A DNA stretch of 64,000 nt from Antrihabitans auranticaus (GTDB lineage: Bacteria > Actinomycetota > Actinomycetes > Mycobacteriales > Mycobacteriaceae): contig NZ_JAEMNW010000001.1 in assembly GCF_016481275.1 (NCBI RefSeq), positions 806,001 through 870,000 of the forward strand, in the 5' to 3' direction. The notes under the pieces were generated by a model that worked only from the letters and a program-made list of their open reading frames with translations, was not told the DNA's origin and did no database searches. Of this stretch, positions 9,019-18,856 are shown one piece after another; position 1 is the first letter of the stretch, and each line of letters begins with the position of its first letter. The position numbers and the translations under genes are program-made.

Positions 9019-10010
9019 CGCTTCGCGCGCAATTCGCGTGGTAGCGAGAACACGAGGGTCTCGTTCGCGGTGGTAACCGGTTGCACGTCACCGAAACCGT
9101 GTTCGGCGAGTAGCTCGATTACACCCCTGACCAGCACCTCGGGCACCGAGGCGCCGGATGTGAGGCCCACGGTCTCCACGCCCTCGAGCCACTCGGGCTG
9201 CACTTCACGGGCATAGTCGACCAGGTACGACGCTCTGGCGCCGGCACCGAGGGCGACCTCGACGAGGCGAACCGAGTTGGACGAGTTCTTCGAGCCGACC
9301 ACGATCACCAGATCGCATTCGGGAGCCATCGCCTTGACCGCGACCTGGCGGTTCTGTGTCGCGTAGCAAATGTCGTCGCTGGGCGGGTCCTGCAGCGTCG
9401 GAAACTTCTCGCGCAGCCGCTTCACGGTCTCCATCGTCTCGTCGACGCTCAGCGTCGTCTGCGACAGCCAGATCACCTTCGACTGATCACGGACCGTCAC
9501 CGTGTCCACAGCGTCCGGACCGTCGACAAGCTGGACATGATCGGGTGCTTCGCCGGCCGTTCCCTCGACCTCTTCGTGGCCTTCGTGACCGATCAGCAGG
9601 ATGTCGTAGTCGTCGCGAGCGAACCGCTTGGCTTCCTGGTGCACTTTCGTCACCAGTGGGCAGGTCGCGTCGATGGTGCGCAATTCGCGTTCGGCGGCGG
9701 AGGCATGGACCGCCGGCGAGACACCGTGCGCGGAGAAGACGAGCAGCGCGCCGGCCGGCACCTCGTCGGTCTCGTTGACAAAAACCGCGCCGCGTTCCTT
9801 GAGGGTCTCCACCACATGCACGTTGTGCACGATCTCTTTGCGCACGTAGACAGGTGCGCCGTGCTTTTCGAGGGCTTTCTCGACCGTCTCGACAGCACGG
9901 TCGACGCCTGCGCAGTAACCACGTGGCTCAGCGAGGAGAACCCGCTTGCCACTGGCACCGCCAGCAGGCGATCGCGTTATCCCGAGATTGAGTGGTACAC
10001 CGGAAGACAT
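9015..10010 (-). CDS. ispH: 4-hydroxy-3-methylbut-2-enyl diphosphate reductase
   Basis: Last enzyme of the MEP isoprenoid pathway, reducing HMBPP to IPP and DMAPP with a [4Fe-4S] cluster. The three conserved cysteines are in [20 protein letters not shown] and [11 protein letters not shown]; the SKNSSNS motif is also present. The start [10 protein letters not shown] gives 331 residues, close to the usual length; an in-frame start 21 codons upstream is possible but adds an unconserved leader. Convergent with the DUF6542 gene and divergent from the lipid-droplet-type gene. Confidence 0.96.
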   Translation of the reverse strand: MSSGVPLNLGITRSPAGGASGKRVLLAEPRGYCAGVDRAVETVEKALEKHGAPVYVRKEIVHNVHVVETLKERGAVFVNETDEVPAGALLVFSAHGVSPAVHASAAERELRTIDATCPLVTKVHQEAKRFARDDYDILLIGHEGHEEVEGTAGEAPDHVQLVDGPDAVDTVTVRDQSKVIWLSQTTLSVDETMETVKRLREKFPTLQDPPSDDICYATQNRQVAVKAMAPECDLVIVVGSKNSSNSVRLVEVALGAGARASYLVDYAREVQPEWLEGVETVGLTSGASVPEVLVRGVIELLAEHGFGDVQPVTTANETLVFSLPRELRAKR

Positions 10011-10103
10011 GGCTTCAAGGATACGGGCAGCACGCGCCCGGACCGTTCCCGCGACAGGTATCACGCCCCCCAACTACCGGATTATCGACTCGTCAGGCAC
10101 GCT

Positions 10104-10694
10104 ATGCGTATGATTCGTCCTCCTTACCTGGCCCGCGTTGCCGTCGGGGCCGCGGTCTACGTCCTCGAGGAAACTCGAAAACTCCCGTCGACCGCAGTCA
10201 CGCTGCCCATGACGGCCTTCAGTCAGATGCTTCAGAACGCGATGCATTTCCAGCAGTTCCTGACCAGTCTTGCCATCAAGGGCGACCGAGTTCTCGGATC
10301 GCTCTACGGCGACGTCGAGGAGCAGCCGGAGTGGGCAACGTTCGACGAGGACTCGCTCGAGACCGCCGCCCTCGATACAACCGACCGCCCGACCTCCGCC
10401 GGTCGCTTCGCGCTGTACTCGATGCCGCAGGCCGAGACGGCGCCGATCAAGCCGGCTGTGGCCGCCACCCCGGCGAAGCCGCGGCGCAACGGTGCCCCCA
10501 AGAAGGTCGCCGAGCCCGAAATTGCGGCATACCTCGACTACGGATCGCTGACACTGGCTCAGCTGCGTGCACGGCTGCGTTCGTTGTCGGTCGAGGAGTT
10601 GTCGACGCTGCTCGAGTACGAGGAGAAGACGCTGTCGCGAGCTCCCTTCCAGACAATGCTCGCCAATCGGATTGCTTCCGCGAAGGCAAAGTGA
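10104..10694 (+). CDS. Lipid-droplet-associated-type protein
   Basis: 196 residues, like the small protein found between ispH and xseA in mycobacteria (Rv1109c type, from memory). The N-terminal part is amphipathic and mildly hydrophobic ([20 protein letters not shown]), the middle acidic, then an Ala/Pro/Lys linker and a helical C-terminal segment [20 protein letters not shown]. Families annotated this way coat storage-lipid droplets, which would fit an organism with WS/DGAT. Two ATG codons (10104 and 10110) are both plausible. The stop overlaps the xseA GTG (GTGA). Confidence 0.75.
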   Translation: MRMIRPPYLARVAVGAAVYVLEETRKLPSTAVTLPMTAFSQMLQNAMHFQQFLTSLAIKGDRVLGSLYGDVEEQPEWATFDEDSLETAALDTTDRPTSAGRFALYSMPQAETAPIKPAVAATPAKPRRNGAPKKVAEPEIAAYLDYGSLTLAQLRARLRSLSVEELSTLLEYEEKTLSRAPFQTMLANRIASAKAK

Positions 10695-11971
10695 CCGGAG
10701 CAGCCGAAGGCAAGCTGGAAGGCGTCAAACCGCGGTCATCGAATTCCGCGGAACATCCGTGGCCGGTCCGATCCGTTGCGACGAAGGTCGCGGGCTGGAT
10801 CGACCGGCTCGGCAGCATTTGGGTCGAGGGGCAGATCACCCAGATCAACATGCGACCCGGGACGCGTACCGCATTCCTCGTGCTGCGCGATCCGGCGGCC
10901 GACATGTCGCTGTCGGTGACGTGTTCACCTGACGTGCTGCACGCCGCGCCGGTAGCGCTCACCGAAGGTAGCCGAGTCATCGTCTTCGGCAAGCTCACCT
11001 TCTTCGCCGGTCGCGGCACAATCTCGTTGCGAGTCACCGAGATTCGCGCGGTCGGGATCGGCGAGCTGCTGGCCCGCATCGAGCGCCTGCGTGCTCTGCT
11101 CGCCGCCGAGGGCCTGTTCGATCCGCGCCTGAAGCGACCGATTCCCTTTCTGCCCAAGACAATCGGGCTCGTCACGGGGCGTGCTAGCGCTGCCGAGCGT
11201 GACGTTCTCTCGGTTTCGCAAAGCCGTTGGCCCGCAGTGCAGTTCGAGGTCCGCAACGTGGCGGTGCAAGGACCGACCGCGGTTCCGCAGCTGCTGTCGG
11301 CGATCGCTGACCTCGACTCCGATCCCCACATCGACGTGATCATCCTGGCCCGCGGCGGCGGCAGCGTCGAAGATCTACTCCCCTTCTCGGACGAGACACT
11401 GTGCCGGGCGATCGTCAAAGCGACCACTCCGATCGTCAGCGCGATCGGGCACGAACCGGACAGCCCGCTCTGCGACCATGTTGCCGACCTCCGCGCCGCG
11501 ACGCCGACCGATGCGGCCAAGCGCGTGGTCCCCGATGCCGTCGCGGAAGGAAATCTCGTCTCCGAGCTTCGCGAACGATCGGCAGCGGCGCTGCGCGGCT
11601 GGGTCCAGCGGGAGACGCGCGCACTCGAACAGATCCGCAGCCGCCCTGTTCTCGCGGACCCCCTTCGGGCCGTCGAGGAGCGCCACGTCGATGTCGAGCG
11701 ACTGCGCAAAACCACCAATCGCGCGATCGATCAGACGGTCAGCGCAGAGTCCACAAAGAGTCAGCATCTTCGCGAACGACTCACCGCACTCGGCCCGGCC
11801 GCGACACTCGCCCGAGGATATGCCGTCGTCCAGCGCGTTTCCGCGGGCAGCGACAACCACGTGCTACGTTCTGTTGCCGATGCTCCGCCAGGTGCGCAGC
11901 TTCGAATTCGAGTCGCTGACGGAGCGGTCAGCGCAGCCTCCCTCGGCGCGGCCCTGCCCGCCTCGCGATAG
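10691..11971 (+). CDS. xseA: Exodeoxyribonuclease VII large subunit
   Basis: 426 residues. An OB-fold N-terminal domain ([16 protein letters not shown]) is followed by the catalytic domain with [14 protein letters not shown], the glycine-rich motif [17 protein letters not shown] and [15 protein letters not shown], then a coiled-coil C-terminus ending ARGYAVVQR. It degrades single-stranded DNA with XseB. The GTG start overlaps the preceding stop by four bases, so it is coupled to the lipid-droplet-type gene; other starts upstream lie out of context. Confidence 0.95.
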   Translation: MTGAAEGKLEGVKPRSSNSAEHPWPVRSVATKVAGWIDRLGSIWVEGQITQINMRPGTRTAFLVLRDPAADMSLSVTCSPDVLHAAPVALTEGSRVIVFGKLTFFAGRGTISLRVTEIRAVGIGELLARIERLRALLAAEGLFDPRLKRPIPFLPKTIGLVTGRASAAERDVLSVSQSRWPAVQFEVRNVAVQGPTAVPQLLSAIADLDSDPHIDVIILARGGGSVEDLLPFSDETLCRAIVKATTPIVSAIGHEPDSPLCDHVADLRAATPTDAAKRVVPDAVAEGNLVSELRERSAAALRGWVQRETRALEQIRSRPVLADPLRAVEERHVDVERLRKTTNRAIDQTVSAESTKSQHLRERLTALGPAATLARGYAVVQRVSAGSDNHVLRSVADAPPGAQLRIRVADGAVSAASLGAALPASR

Positions 11972-12013
11972 TTCACGAAAGCGGTTTGTACATTGCCCGA
12001 GAATGACGACACC

Positions 12014-12226
12014 ATGACCGATGTTTCGGAGTTGGGGTACGAGGCTGCTCGCGAAGAGCTGGTCGACGTTGTCAGGATCCTGGAACAGGGCGGCCTCGAC
12101 CTCGACGCCTCCCTGGCGTTGTGGGAGCGTGGCGAAGCTCTCGCGAACCGCTGCGAAGAGCACCTCGCCGGCGCTCGCAGCCGAATCGAAGCCGCGCTCG
12201 CGGCTGCCGAGGCGCACACCCGCTGA
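12014..12226 (+). CDS. xseB: Exodeoxyribonuclease VII small subunit
   Basis: 70 residues, the small subunit that binds XseA. The conserved core [20 protein letters not shown] and [16 protein letters not shown] is present. ATG at 12014 is preferred; a TTG seven codons upstream is possible. It lies 42 bases after xseA in the same operon. The stop codon falls within a small hairpin. Confidence 0.93.
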   Translation: MTDVSELGYEAAREELVDVVRILEQGGLDLDASLALWERGEALANRCEEHLAGARSRIEAALAAAEAHTR

Positions 12227-12235
12227 GTGCGGGTG
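12217..12235. terminator. Possible bidirectional terminator after xseB
   Basis: A 7-bp stem (CACCCGC with GCGGGTG) closes a 5-base loop that contains the xseB stop. It lies between convergent xseB and the DUF4245 gene. There is no T-run, so termination is a guess. Confidence 0.35.
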
Positions 12236-12243
12236 CGCCCGGT

Positions 12244-12810
12244 TCACGTCGTCGGCAACGGTTGCGCGACCAGTACGGCGTGCGCGAGGTCCGCGAACTC
12301 ATCCTGCGGTCCCTTGCCGGTGATCATGATCCGCACCTTGCCGAGATCTGTCACCCACACGGTCTCGCCCTCTTCGCGGGCGTAGACGACCCACGTTCGC
12401 CCGTCGACTTGTTCGTCGGTCAGCTCGACGTCGTCACCGGGCTTGACGGAGACGAGTTGCTCCTCGGTCGCGTCCGACTGTGCGAGCTCGATGAACCGTG
12501 CGGACGGCGTGACGTACCCGACTTTGTTCACCATCGCAGAGCCGGCGCCGGGCACAGCCTCGACGATGCCCGAGTTCGGCCGCCAGTCCTCGGGCAGCTG
12601 CGGAAGCCGGATCGGAAAGCCGAGCCGTTTTGCGTCGCGCGGCAATTCCTTCGACGGATCGAAGGCCGGCGGATTGCCCGGTTTCGGCGCACCGGGACTG
12701 AAGCTGCACTGGCCCGCGATACCAGCGATCAGCAGACACAACACCACGAGTGGAATCAGCGACCACAGCATGTCGCGGGAGTTCTGCAGGATCCGGGGTT
12801 TGTCAGACAC
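12244..12810 (-). CDS. DUF4245 membrane-anchored protein
   Basis: 188 residues from a GTG start. One N-terminal membrane helix (LWSLIPLVVLCLLIAGIAG) is followed by an extracytoplasmic domain typical of DUF4245 (RLPQLPEDWRPNSG and VTDLGKVRIMITGKG). The cysteine just after the helix is not in a clear lipobox. This family sits beside glpX in mycobacteria too. It is divergent from glpX. Function unknown. Confidence 0.85.
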   Translation of the reverse strand: MSDKPRILQNSRDMLWSLIPLVVLCLLIAGIAGQCSFSPGAPKPGNPPAFDPSKELPRDAKRLGFPIRLPQLPEDWRPNSGIVEAVPGAGSAMVNKVGYVTPSARFIELAQSDATEEQLVSVKPGDDVELTDEQVDGRTWVVYAREEGETVWVTDLGKVRIMITGKGPQDEFADLAHAVLVAQPLPTT

Positions 12811-12957
12811 ACGTCAAGTATCCCAGTGCCGCGGTCGGCACCCCGAACCGGCGGCGTGCACCAGGCCAGACGCCGACGACCGAACCGACTCTGAGAGAAT
12901 TGCCGGAGAAAACGAGCTCGCGCCAACGCGACGACAGGAACCCAGGAGGCATCGCAA

Positions 12958-13998
12958 ATGACGCCAGGTAGTGCAACCAGTCGACGCGAGAAGCCGGACC
13001 GCAACCTCGCCCTCGAATTGGTGCGAGTGACCGAGGCCGGCGCGATGGCGGCAGGACGCTGGGTCGGGCGCGGCGACAAAGAAGGCGGCGACGGCGCAGC
13101 TGTCGACGCGATGCGCCAGCTCGTCAGCACCGTGTCGATGCGGGGCGTCGTCGTGATCGGCGAAGGCGAAAAGGACGAAGCGCCGATGCTCTACAACGGC
13201 GAGCTCGTCGGCAACGGCGATGGTCCAGACTGCGACTTCGCCGTCGACCCCGTCGATGGCACCACCCTGATGTCGAAGGGCATGCCGAACGCGATCTCGG
13301 TTCTCGCCGTGTCCGAGCGCGGCTCGATGTTCGACCCGTCCGCGGTGTTCTACATGGAGAAGATCGCCGTCGGGCCCGATGCCGCGGATGCGATCGACAT
13401 CTCCGCACCCGTCGCGGAGAACATCCGCCGGGTCGCCAAGGCGAAGAAGTCGACGGTCTCCGACATCACGGTGTGCATCCTCGATCGCCCCCGCCACTCG
13501 CAGCTCATCCAGGACGTCCGCGACACCGGAGCACGGATTCGGTTGATCTCCGACGGCGACGTCGCAGGTGCGATCGCGGCAGCCCGTCCGGAGTCCGGCA
13601 CCGACATCCTCGTCGGCATCGGCGGCACGCCCGAGGGCATCATCGCCGCGGCGGCGATGCGCTGTATGGGCGGTGTGCTGCAGGGCAAGCTCGCACCCAA
13701 GGACGACGAGGAGCGCCAGAAGGCGATCGACGCCGGCCACGATCTGGACCGCATCCTCACCACCGAAGACCTCGTCTCCGGCGAGAACGTCTTCTTCTGC
13801 GCCACCGGTGTCACGGACGGCGATCTGCTGCGCGGTGTCCGCTACAGCGGCGGCGGCGCGACGACCCAGTCGATCGTGATGCGGTCGAAGTCGGGGACGG
13901 TCCGGATGATCGACGCCTACCACCGCCTCACCAAGCTGCGCGAATATTCGGCCGTGGATTTCCATGGCGACGACGATTCCTTCCCGCCGATGCCCTGA
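12958..13998 (+). CDS. glpX: Class II fructose-1,6-bisphosphatase
   Basis: 346 residues. Converts fructose 1,6-bisphosphate to fructose 6-phosphate in gluconeogenesis. Family motifs are [22 protein letters not shown] and [15 protein letters not shown] strong ribosome-binding site (AGGAGG) sits seven bases before the ATG. It is the main FBPase of actinobacteria. The fumarase genes follow on the same strand after a dyad that may separate the units. Confidence 0.96.
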   Translation: MTPGSATSRREKPDRNLALELVRVTEAGAMAAGRWVGRGDKEGGDGAAVDAMRQLVSTVSMRGVVVIGEGEKDEAPMLYNGELVGNGDGPDCDFAVDPVDGTTLMSKGMPNAISVLAVSERGSMFDPSAVFYMEKIAVGPDAADAIDISAPVAENIRRVAKAKKSTVSDITVCILDRPRHSQLIQDVRDTGARIRLISDGDVAGAIAAARPESGTDILVGIGGTPEGIIAAAAMRCMGGVLQGKLAPKDDEERQKAIDAGHDLDRILTTEDLVSGENVFFCATGVTDGDLLRGVRYSGGGATTQSIVMRSKSGTVRMIDAYHRLTKLREYSAVDFHGDDDSFPPMP

Positions 13999-14004
13999 TT
14001 CGAA

Positions 14005-14029
14005 GTTGATTCACCAGCCCTGAATCAAC
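14005..14029. terminator. Inverted repeat between glpX and fumarase
   Basis: Perfect 9-bp arms GTTGATTCA and TGAATCAAC with a 7-base loop, followed by the pyrimidine-rich CTTCTTTCCC. It could end glpX transcripts or be an operator for the fumarase gene; the AT-rich arms are unusual for this genome, which makes an operator role credible. Confidence 0.5.
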
Positions 14030-14055
14030 CTTCTTTCCCACCTTTAGGACGCACG

Positions 14056-15714
14056 ATGCCCGAATTCGCCTTCACCGACCTCCTGCCCACCGGTCCGGAC
14101 GAAACTCCGTACCGATTGGTGACCGCGGAGGGTGTCAGCACCGTCGAGGCCGCAGGCCGGACCTTCCTGAAGGTCGAACCGGAGGCTCTGCGCACTCTGG
14201 CGGCCGAGGCGATCCACGACATCTCGCACTATTTGCGCCCGGCGCACCTGGAGCAGTTGAAGCGGATCCTGGACGACCCGGAGGCGTCGGCGAACGACAA
14301 GTTCGTCGCGTTGGACCTCCTGAAGAACGCGAACATCGCAGCCGCGGGCGTGCTGCCGATGTGCCAGGACACCGGCACCGCGATCGTGATGGGCAAGCGC
14401 GGGCAGAACGTCCTCACCGAAGGCGGAGACGACGAGGCGCTGTCGCAGGGCGTCTTCGACGCTTACACCAAGCTGAACCTGCGCTATTCGCAGCTTGCCC
14501 CGATCACGATGTGGGAAGAGAAGAACACCGGCTCGAACCTGCCGGCGCAGATCGAGCTGTACGCGACGGACGGCGACGCCTACAAGTTTCTCTTCATGGC
14601 GAAGGGCGGCGGCTCGGCGAACAAGTCGTTCCTCTTCCAGAAGACGAAAGCGGTCCTCAACGAGAAAGCGATGCTGCGCTTCCTCGAGACGGAGATCCGT
14701 GGACTCGGTACGTCGGCCTGCCCGCCGTATCACCTCGCGATCGTCGTCGGCGGCACCAGCGCCGAGTTCGCTCTGAAGACGGCCAAGTACGCATCGGCGC
14801 ACTACCTCGACGAGATGCCGACCGAAGGTTCGCCGACCGGGCACGGGTTCCGCGACCTCGAGTTGGAGACGAAAGTCTTCGAGTTGACGCAGAAGATCGG
14901 CATCGGCGCACAGTTCGGCGGAAAGTACTTCTGCCACGACGTCCGCGTCATCCGGCTGCCCCGCCACGGCGCATCCTGCCCGGTGGCGATTGCGGTGTCG
15001 TGTTCTGCGGATCGGCAGGCGCGCGCGAAGATCACCGCCGAGGGTGTCTTCCTCGAGCAACTCGAGAAGGATCCCGCGCGGTTCCTGCCCGAGACGACCG
15101 ACGAGCACCTCGACGACAATGTCGTGCGGATCGACCTCAACCGCCCGATGGCCGAGATCCGCGGCGAGCTGACCAAATATCCCGTCAAGACGCGACTTTC
15201 GCTGACAGGCACGCTCGTCGTCGCGCGCGACATCGCACACGCGAAGATCAAGGACCTGCTCGATTCCGGGCAGGCGATGCCCGAGTACCTGCGCAATCAC
15301 CCCGTCTACTACGCAGGTCCGGCGAAGACGCCCGAGGGTTACGCATCCGGTTCCTTCGGACCGACGACTGCGGGCCGCATGGATTCCTATGTCGACCAGT
15401 TCCAGGAGGCCGGTGGCTCGTTGATCATGCTGGCGAAGGGAAACCGATCGCAGCAGGTCACCGACGCGTGCGCGAAGTACGGCGGCTTCTACCTCGGCTC
15501 GATCGGCGGTCCCGCGGCGCGCTTGGCGCTGGACTGCATCCGGAAGGTCGAGGTTCTCGAATACCCCGAACTGGGTATGGAAGCCGTGTGGCGCATCGAG
15601 GTAGAGGACTTCCCGGCATTCATCGTCGTGGACGACAAGGGCAACGATTTCTTCGCGAACCCGAAGGAAGAGTCGGTCGTATTCCGCGGGATCCCGGTTC
15701 GGTCAGGCGGGTAA
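14056..15714 (+). CDS. fum: Class I (iron-sulfur) fumarate hydratase
   Basis: 552 residues, the size of single-chain class I fumarases. It hydrates fumarate to malate in the TCA cycle with an oxygen-sensitive [4Fe-4S] cluster. Cluster-binding cysteines are probably those in [24 protein letters not shown] and [17 protein letters not shown]. The C-terminal beta domain includes [16 protein letters not shown]. The ATG start is 57 bases after glpX. A class II fumarase follows 37 bases later, so the organism has both kinds side by side. Confidence 0.94.
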   Translation: MPEFAFTDLLPTGPDETPYRLVTAEGVSTVEAAGRTFLKVEPEALRTLAAEAIHDISHYLRPAHLEQLKRILDDPEASANDKFVALDLLKNANIAAAGVLPMCQDTGTAIVMGKRGQNVLTEGGDDEALSQGVFDAYTKLNLRYSQLAPITMWEEKNTGSNLPAQIELYATDGDAYKFLFMAKGGGSANKSFLFQKTKAVLNEKAMLRFLETEIRGLGTSACPPYHLAIVVGGTSAEFALKTAKYASAHYLDEMPTEGSPTGHGFRDLELETKVFELTQKIGIGAQFGGKYFCHDVRVIRLPRHGASCPVAIAVSCSADRQARAKITAEGVFLEQLEKDPARFLPETTDEHLDDNVVRIDLNRPMAEIRGELTKYPVKTRLSLTGTLVVARDIAHAKIKDLLDSGQAMPEYLRNHPVYYAGPAKTPEGYASGSFGPTTAGRMDSYVDQFQEAGGSLIMLAKGNRSQQVTDACAKYGGFYLGSIGGPAARLALDCIRKVEVLEYPELGMEAVWRIEVEDFPAFIVVDDKGNDFFANPKEESVVFRGIPVRSGG

Positions 15715-15751
15715 CCCCCAATTCCGGCCGCCGGTTCACTACATTTCTTGT

Positions 15752-17149
15752 ATGACCGATGACCAGCAGTACCGCATCGAACATGACACCATGGGCGAGG
15801 TCCGCGTGCCCATCGACGCGCTCTGGCGGGCGCAAACACAAAGAGCCGTAGAGAATTTCCCGATCAGCTTCCGGCCGCTCGAGCGCACACAGATTCGCGC
15901 GATGGGCCTGTTGAAAGCCGCGTGTGCCAAGGTCAACAGGGATCTGGGCCTACTCGACCCGCAGAAGGCCGATGCAATCGTCGCTGCGGCGACCGAGATT
16001 GCCGACGGCAAACACGACGACCAGTTCCCTATCGATGTGTTCCAGACCGGCTCCGGTACGAGTTCGAACATGAACACCAACGAGGTCATTGCCTCGATCG
16101 CGAAGGCGAACGGTGTCGATGTTCATCCCAACGACGACGTCAACATGTCGCAATCGTCGAACGACACCTTTCCGACCGCGACGCACCTCGCCGCGACCGA
16201 AGCCGCCGTCACGGACTTGATTCCCGCGCTGCAGCATTTGCACGACGCGCTCGCGACGAAGTCCGCCGAGTGGAGGACGGTCGTGAAGTCCGGACGTACG
16301 CACCTCATGGACGCTGTTCCGGTCACTCTCGGGCAGGAATTCGGCGGTTACGCACGGCAGATCGAGGCAGGGATCGAGCGCGTGCAGGCCACTCTCCCCC
16401 GGCTCGGTGAACTGCCGATCGGCGGCACAGCGGTCGGTACCGGACTGAACGCTCCGGACGGGTTCGGCGCCAAAGTCGTTGCGGAGCTGGTTGTCTCGAC
16501 AGGCATCGATGCTCTCACGCCGGCGAAGAACAGCTTCGAAGCGCAGGCTGCCCGCGACGGTCTCGTCGAGGCGTCGGGTGCGCTGCGGACAATTGCGGTG
16601 TCGCTGACCAAGATTGCGAACGATATTCGCTGGATGGGCTCGGGCCCGCTGACCGGTCTCGGGGAGCTCCGGCTGCCCGACCTGCAGCCGGGCAGCTCGA
16701 TCATGCCCGGCAAGGTGAATCCCGTTCTGCCCGAGGCAGTTACGCAGGTTGCCGCACAGGTCGTCGGCAACGACGCCGCAGTTGCATGGGGTGGAGCCGC
16801 GGGCGCTTTCGAGCTGAATGTGTACATCCCGATGATGGCGCGCAACCTCTTGGAGTCGTTCAAGCTGCTGGCAAACGTGTCCCGGCTCTTCGCCGACCGC
16901 TGCATCACCGGCCTCGTCGCCAACGCCGACCGCTTGAAGGAACTCGCCGAGTCGTCACCATCGATCGTGACCCCACTGAACTCCGCGATCGGCTACGAAG
17001 AGGCCGCGGCCGTCGCCAAGCAGGCGCTGAAGGAGAAGAAGACGATCCGCCAGACCGTCATCGATCGCGGTCTGATCGGCGACAAACTGTCGGAAGAAGA
17101 GCTCGACAAGCGCCTCGACGTCCTCGCGATGGCGAAGGTGAAGGACTAG
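15752..17149 (+). CDS. fumC: Class II fumarate hydratase
   Basis: 465 residues. Same reaction as the preceding gene but an oxygen-stable, cofactor-free enzyme of the aspartase/fumarase superfamily. The signature [12 protein letters not shown] is present, as are the substrate-site motifs [14 protein letters not shown] and [11 protein letters not shown]. It probably shares a transcript with the class I gene. Its TAG stop shares CTAG with the convergent SnoaL-like gene. Confidence 0.96.
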   Translation: MTDDQQYRIEHDTMGEVRVPIDALWRAQTQRAVENFPISFRPLERTQIRAMGLLKAACAKVNRDLGLLDPQKADAIVAAATEIADGKHDDQFPIDVFQTGSGTSSNMNTNEVIASIAKANGVDVHPNDDVNMSQSSNDTFPTATHLAATEAAVTDLIPALQHLHDALATKSAEWRTVVKSGRTHLMDAVPVTLGQEFGGYARQIEAGIERVQATLPRLGELPIGGTAVGTGLNAPDGFGAKVVAELVVSTGIDALTPAKNSFEAQAARDGLVEASGALRTIAVSLTKIANDIRWMGSGPLTGLGELRLPDLQPGSSIMPGKVNPVLPEAVTQVAAQVVGNDAAVAWGGAAGAFELNVYIPMMARNLLESFKLLANVSRLFADRCITGLVANADRLKELAESSPSIVTPLNSAIGYEEAAAVAKQALKEKKTIRQTVIDRGLIGDKLSEEELDKRLDVLAMAKVKD

Positions 17150-17664
17150 CCGGCCTTGCGTGCCTTGCGCGCTGCGGCAGCGCAGCGCAGCAGGTACAGG
17201 GGCGTCGGGGGCACCCAGCCGAGTTGCATGGCCATGCCCATGTCGTCGCGATTGGCCCAATGCTCGATGACCTGACCGTCTTTCACCCGCAGCCAATGGG
17301 TCTGCGTGACCGCGAAGGTTTTGCCCGTCGGCGCGAATGCTCGTTCGACGGCACCTTCCTCGGTGTAGACGACGAACGGGCCGACGTGCCGACCGCTCAT
17401 CGTCGCGTGGATCGCGACAAGATCGCCGTCTGCTGCGACGTCGTGAATTTCATGGTGCAGGTCGGCGTATGCCGTGCGCAGCCACAGCGCCGTTGCGTAG
17501 TACGCGTCCGGACCGGTGCCCCGCGCAGCGGGAGGTTCGACTTTGCCTTCCCGGTTGACTGCGTCCGGGTGCACGACCGCTTCGAACTCGGCGCGCGTGC
17601 CTGCGCCCATCATCTCGATGCAGCGCACTGCCAGCGACTTCACATCAGCCACAGAGATGGTCAT
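17146..17664 (-). CDS. SnoaL-like polyketide cyclase/NTF2-fold protein
   Basis: 172 residues. The NTF2-like fold of SnoaL ester cyclases is suggested by [37 protein letters not shown] and the C-terminal [10 protein letters not shown]. Such proteins cyclise or isomerise small molecules or just bind them; substrate unknown. The ATG has a good ribosome-binding site (GGAGG); an upstream in-frame extension would cross the operator and is rejected. Divergent from a TetR gene across 49 bases with a perfect dyad, so it is very likely the regulator's target. Confidence 0.85.
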   Translation of the reverse strand: MTISVADVKSLAVRCIEMMGAGTRAEFEAVVHPDAVNREGKVEPPAARGTGPDAYYATALWLRTAYADLHHEIHDVAADGDLVAIHATMSGRHVGPFVVYTEEGAVERAFAPTGKTFAVTQTHWLRVKDGQVIEHWANRDDMGMAMQLGWVPPTPLYLLRCAAAARKARKAG

Positions 17665-17684
17665 TTCACCCTCCAGGTTTTTCG

Positions 17685-17701
17685 ATACAGTACGACTGTA
17701 T
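17685..17701. promoter_or_regulatory. Palindromic operator between SnoaL-like gene and tetR
   Basis: Perfect inverted repeat ATACAGT-ACG-ACTGTAT in the 49-base divergent intergenic region, adjoining the AT-rich TATTTAAATAAG. The position covers where promoters for both genes must lie, as expected for a TetR-type repressor controlling itself and its neighbour. Confidence 0.75.
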
Positions 17702-17713
17702 TTAAATAAGATT

Positions 17714-18367
17714 GTGAGACCAGCATTGAACGAAGTCAAGGGATCGCGGCGGTACGACAGCAGCGGGCGCCAGGAGCAGGCCAGGGCGCTACGCCGATCT
17801 GTCGTGGTTGCCGCACGAGATCTCTTCGAGGAGAAAGGCTTTCAATCGACGACGATCACCGCGGTCGCGAAGCACGCGGGTGTCTCCCCCGAATCGATCT
17901 ACAAGGGTTTCGGAACCAAGGCCGCACTCGTGAAAGCAGTGTTCGACTTCGTCATCGCCGGCGACGACGAGCCGGTCCCGGTGGCGGCGCGCACAGAAGC
18001 GCAGGCCATCCAAGCCGAGCCGGACGTCCGCCGGAAGCTCATGATGTACGCCGCGGGGATGTCGGTGCGCCAGCAACGGTCGGCGAAGGTGCAGATCCTC
18101 ATTCGCGACGGTGGCGCCAGCGACGCAACCCTTGCCGAACTCTGGGATCGAATGCTCACCGAACGGCTCACGGGAATGACGATGCTCGGCCGACATCTCC
18201 TCGAAACCGGACAACTCCGCGCAGGCATCGAACTAGACGAGGTAAGCGACGTCCTCTGGACCTACATAGCGGTCGAGCTGTACGAATTGCTGGTTCTCGG
18301 TCGCGGCTGGGCGCTGGATCGGTACGCGACCTGGATAGGCAAGGCGATTGCCGACGGGTTGACGTAG
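17714..18367 (+). CDS. TetR/AcrR family transcriptional regulator
   Basis: 217 residues from a GTG start. The N-terminal helix-turn-helix is clear: AARDLFEEKGFQSTTITAVA then HAGVSPESIYKGFGTKAAL. The C-terminal ligand domain (about residues 75-215) is not recognised. The start is chosen just after the palindromic operator; earlier in-frame codons would run through the divergent gene. It likely represses the SnoaL-like gene and perhaps the epoxide-hydrolase-like gene 33 bases downstream. Confidence 0.88.
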   Translation: MRPALNEVKGSRRYDSSGRQEQARALRRSVVVAARDLFEEKGFQSTTITAVAKHAGVSPESIYKGFGTKAALVKAVFDFVIAGDDEPVPVAARTEAQAIQAEPDVRRKLMMYAAGMSVRQQRSAKVQILIRDGGASDATLAELWDRMLTERLTGMTMLGRHLLETGQLRAGIELDEVSDVLWTYIAVELYELLVLGRGWALDRYATWIGKAIADGLT

Positions 18368-18400
18368 CAGCCGCTCGACGCACCGACTACGGTCGGCACC

Positions 18401-18844
18401 ATGACCGAACTCAGCGACCTCCACCAGGACGCGATCACCACCGTGCGCGAGTTCTTTGCGGCGCTCGAAATCGACGCCGTCGACGAAGTGGTCGATCTCG
18501 TGACCGACGACATCGAGTGGATCAACGTTTCGCTCCCGGCAGTCCGCGGCAAGAAGAGATTCCGCGCCGCGCTCGAAATGGGCCCGAAATACCACGTCGG
18601 ATTCGCCGCCCACATTCACCACATCGCCGGCGAAGGCGAGACAGTGCTGACCGAGCGCACAGATGTTCTGCGCTTCGGCCGCGTGCGGGTGGCGTTCTGG
18701 GTGTGCGGCACTTTCGAACTGCGCGACGGCAAAATCGCAGTCTGGCGCGATTACTTCAGCTACCTCGACATCCTTCGCGGCACGGTTGTCGGCGTGGTGC
18801 AGGCTGTTCTGCCGAGTCGGATGCTCGGTTCGCCGGACGCGTGA
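18401..18844 (+). CDS. Limonene-1,2-epoxide hydrolase-like protein
   Basis: 147 residues of the NTF2-like LEH family (EphG type). The key elements are VREFFAALEIDAVDEVVDLV, DDIEWINVSLP, RTDVLRFGRVRVAFWVCGTF and GKIAVWRDYFSYLD; the Asp-Arg-Asp relay expected in LEH could be the D of RTDVL, an Arg and the D of WRDYF. It would hydrolyse an epoxide. It is 33 bases after tetR on the same strand, so probably in the same unit. Substrate unknown. Confidence 0.8.
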   Translation: MTELSDLHQDAITTVREFFAALEIDAVDEVVDLVTDDIEWINVSLPAVRGKKRFRAALEMGPKYHVGFAAHIHHIAGEGETVLTERTDVLRFGRVRVAFWVCGTFELRDGKIAVWRDYFSYLDILRGTVVGVVQAVLPSRMLGSPDA

Positions 18845-18856
18845 CGGTGCCCGCGG

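Noticed and set aside
14044-15300. A long minus-strand frame opposite the class I fumarase gene
   Set aside because: Product is Arg/Leu-rich with no motif; the plus-strand gene has the full fumarase set.
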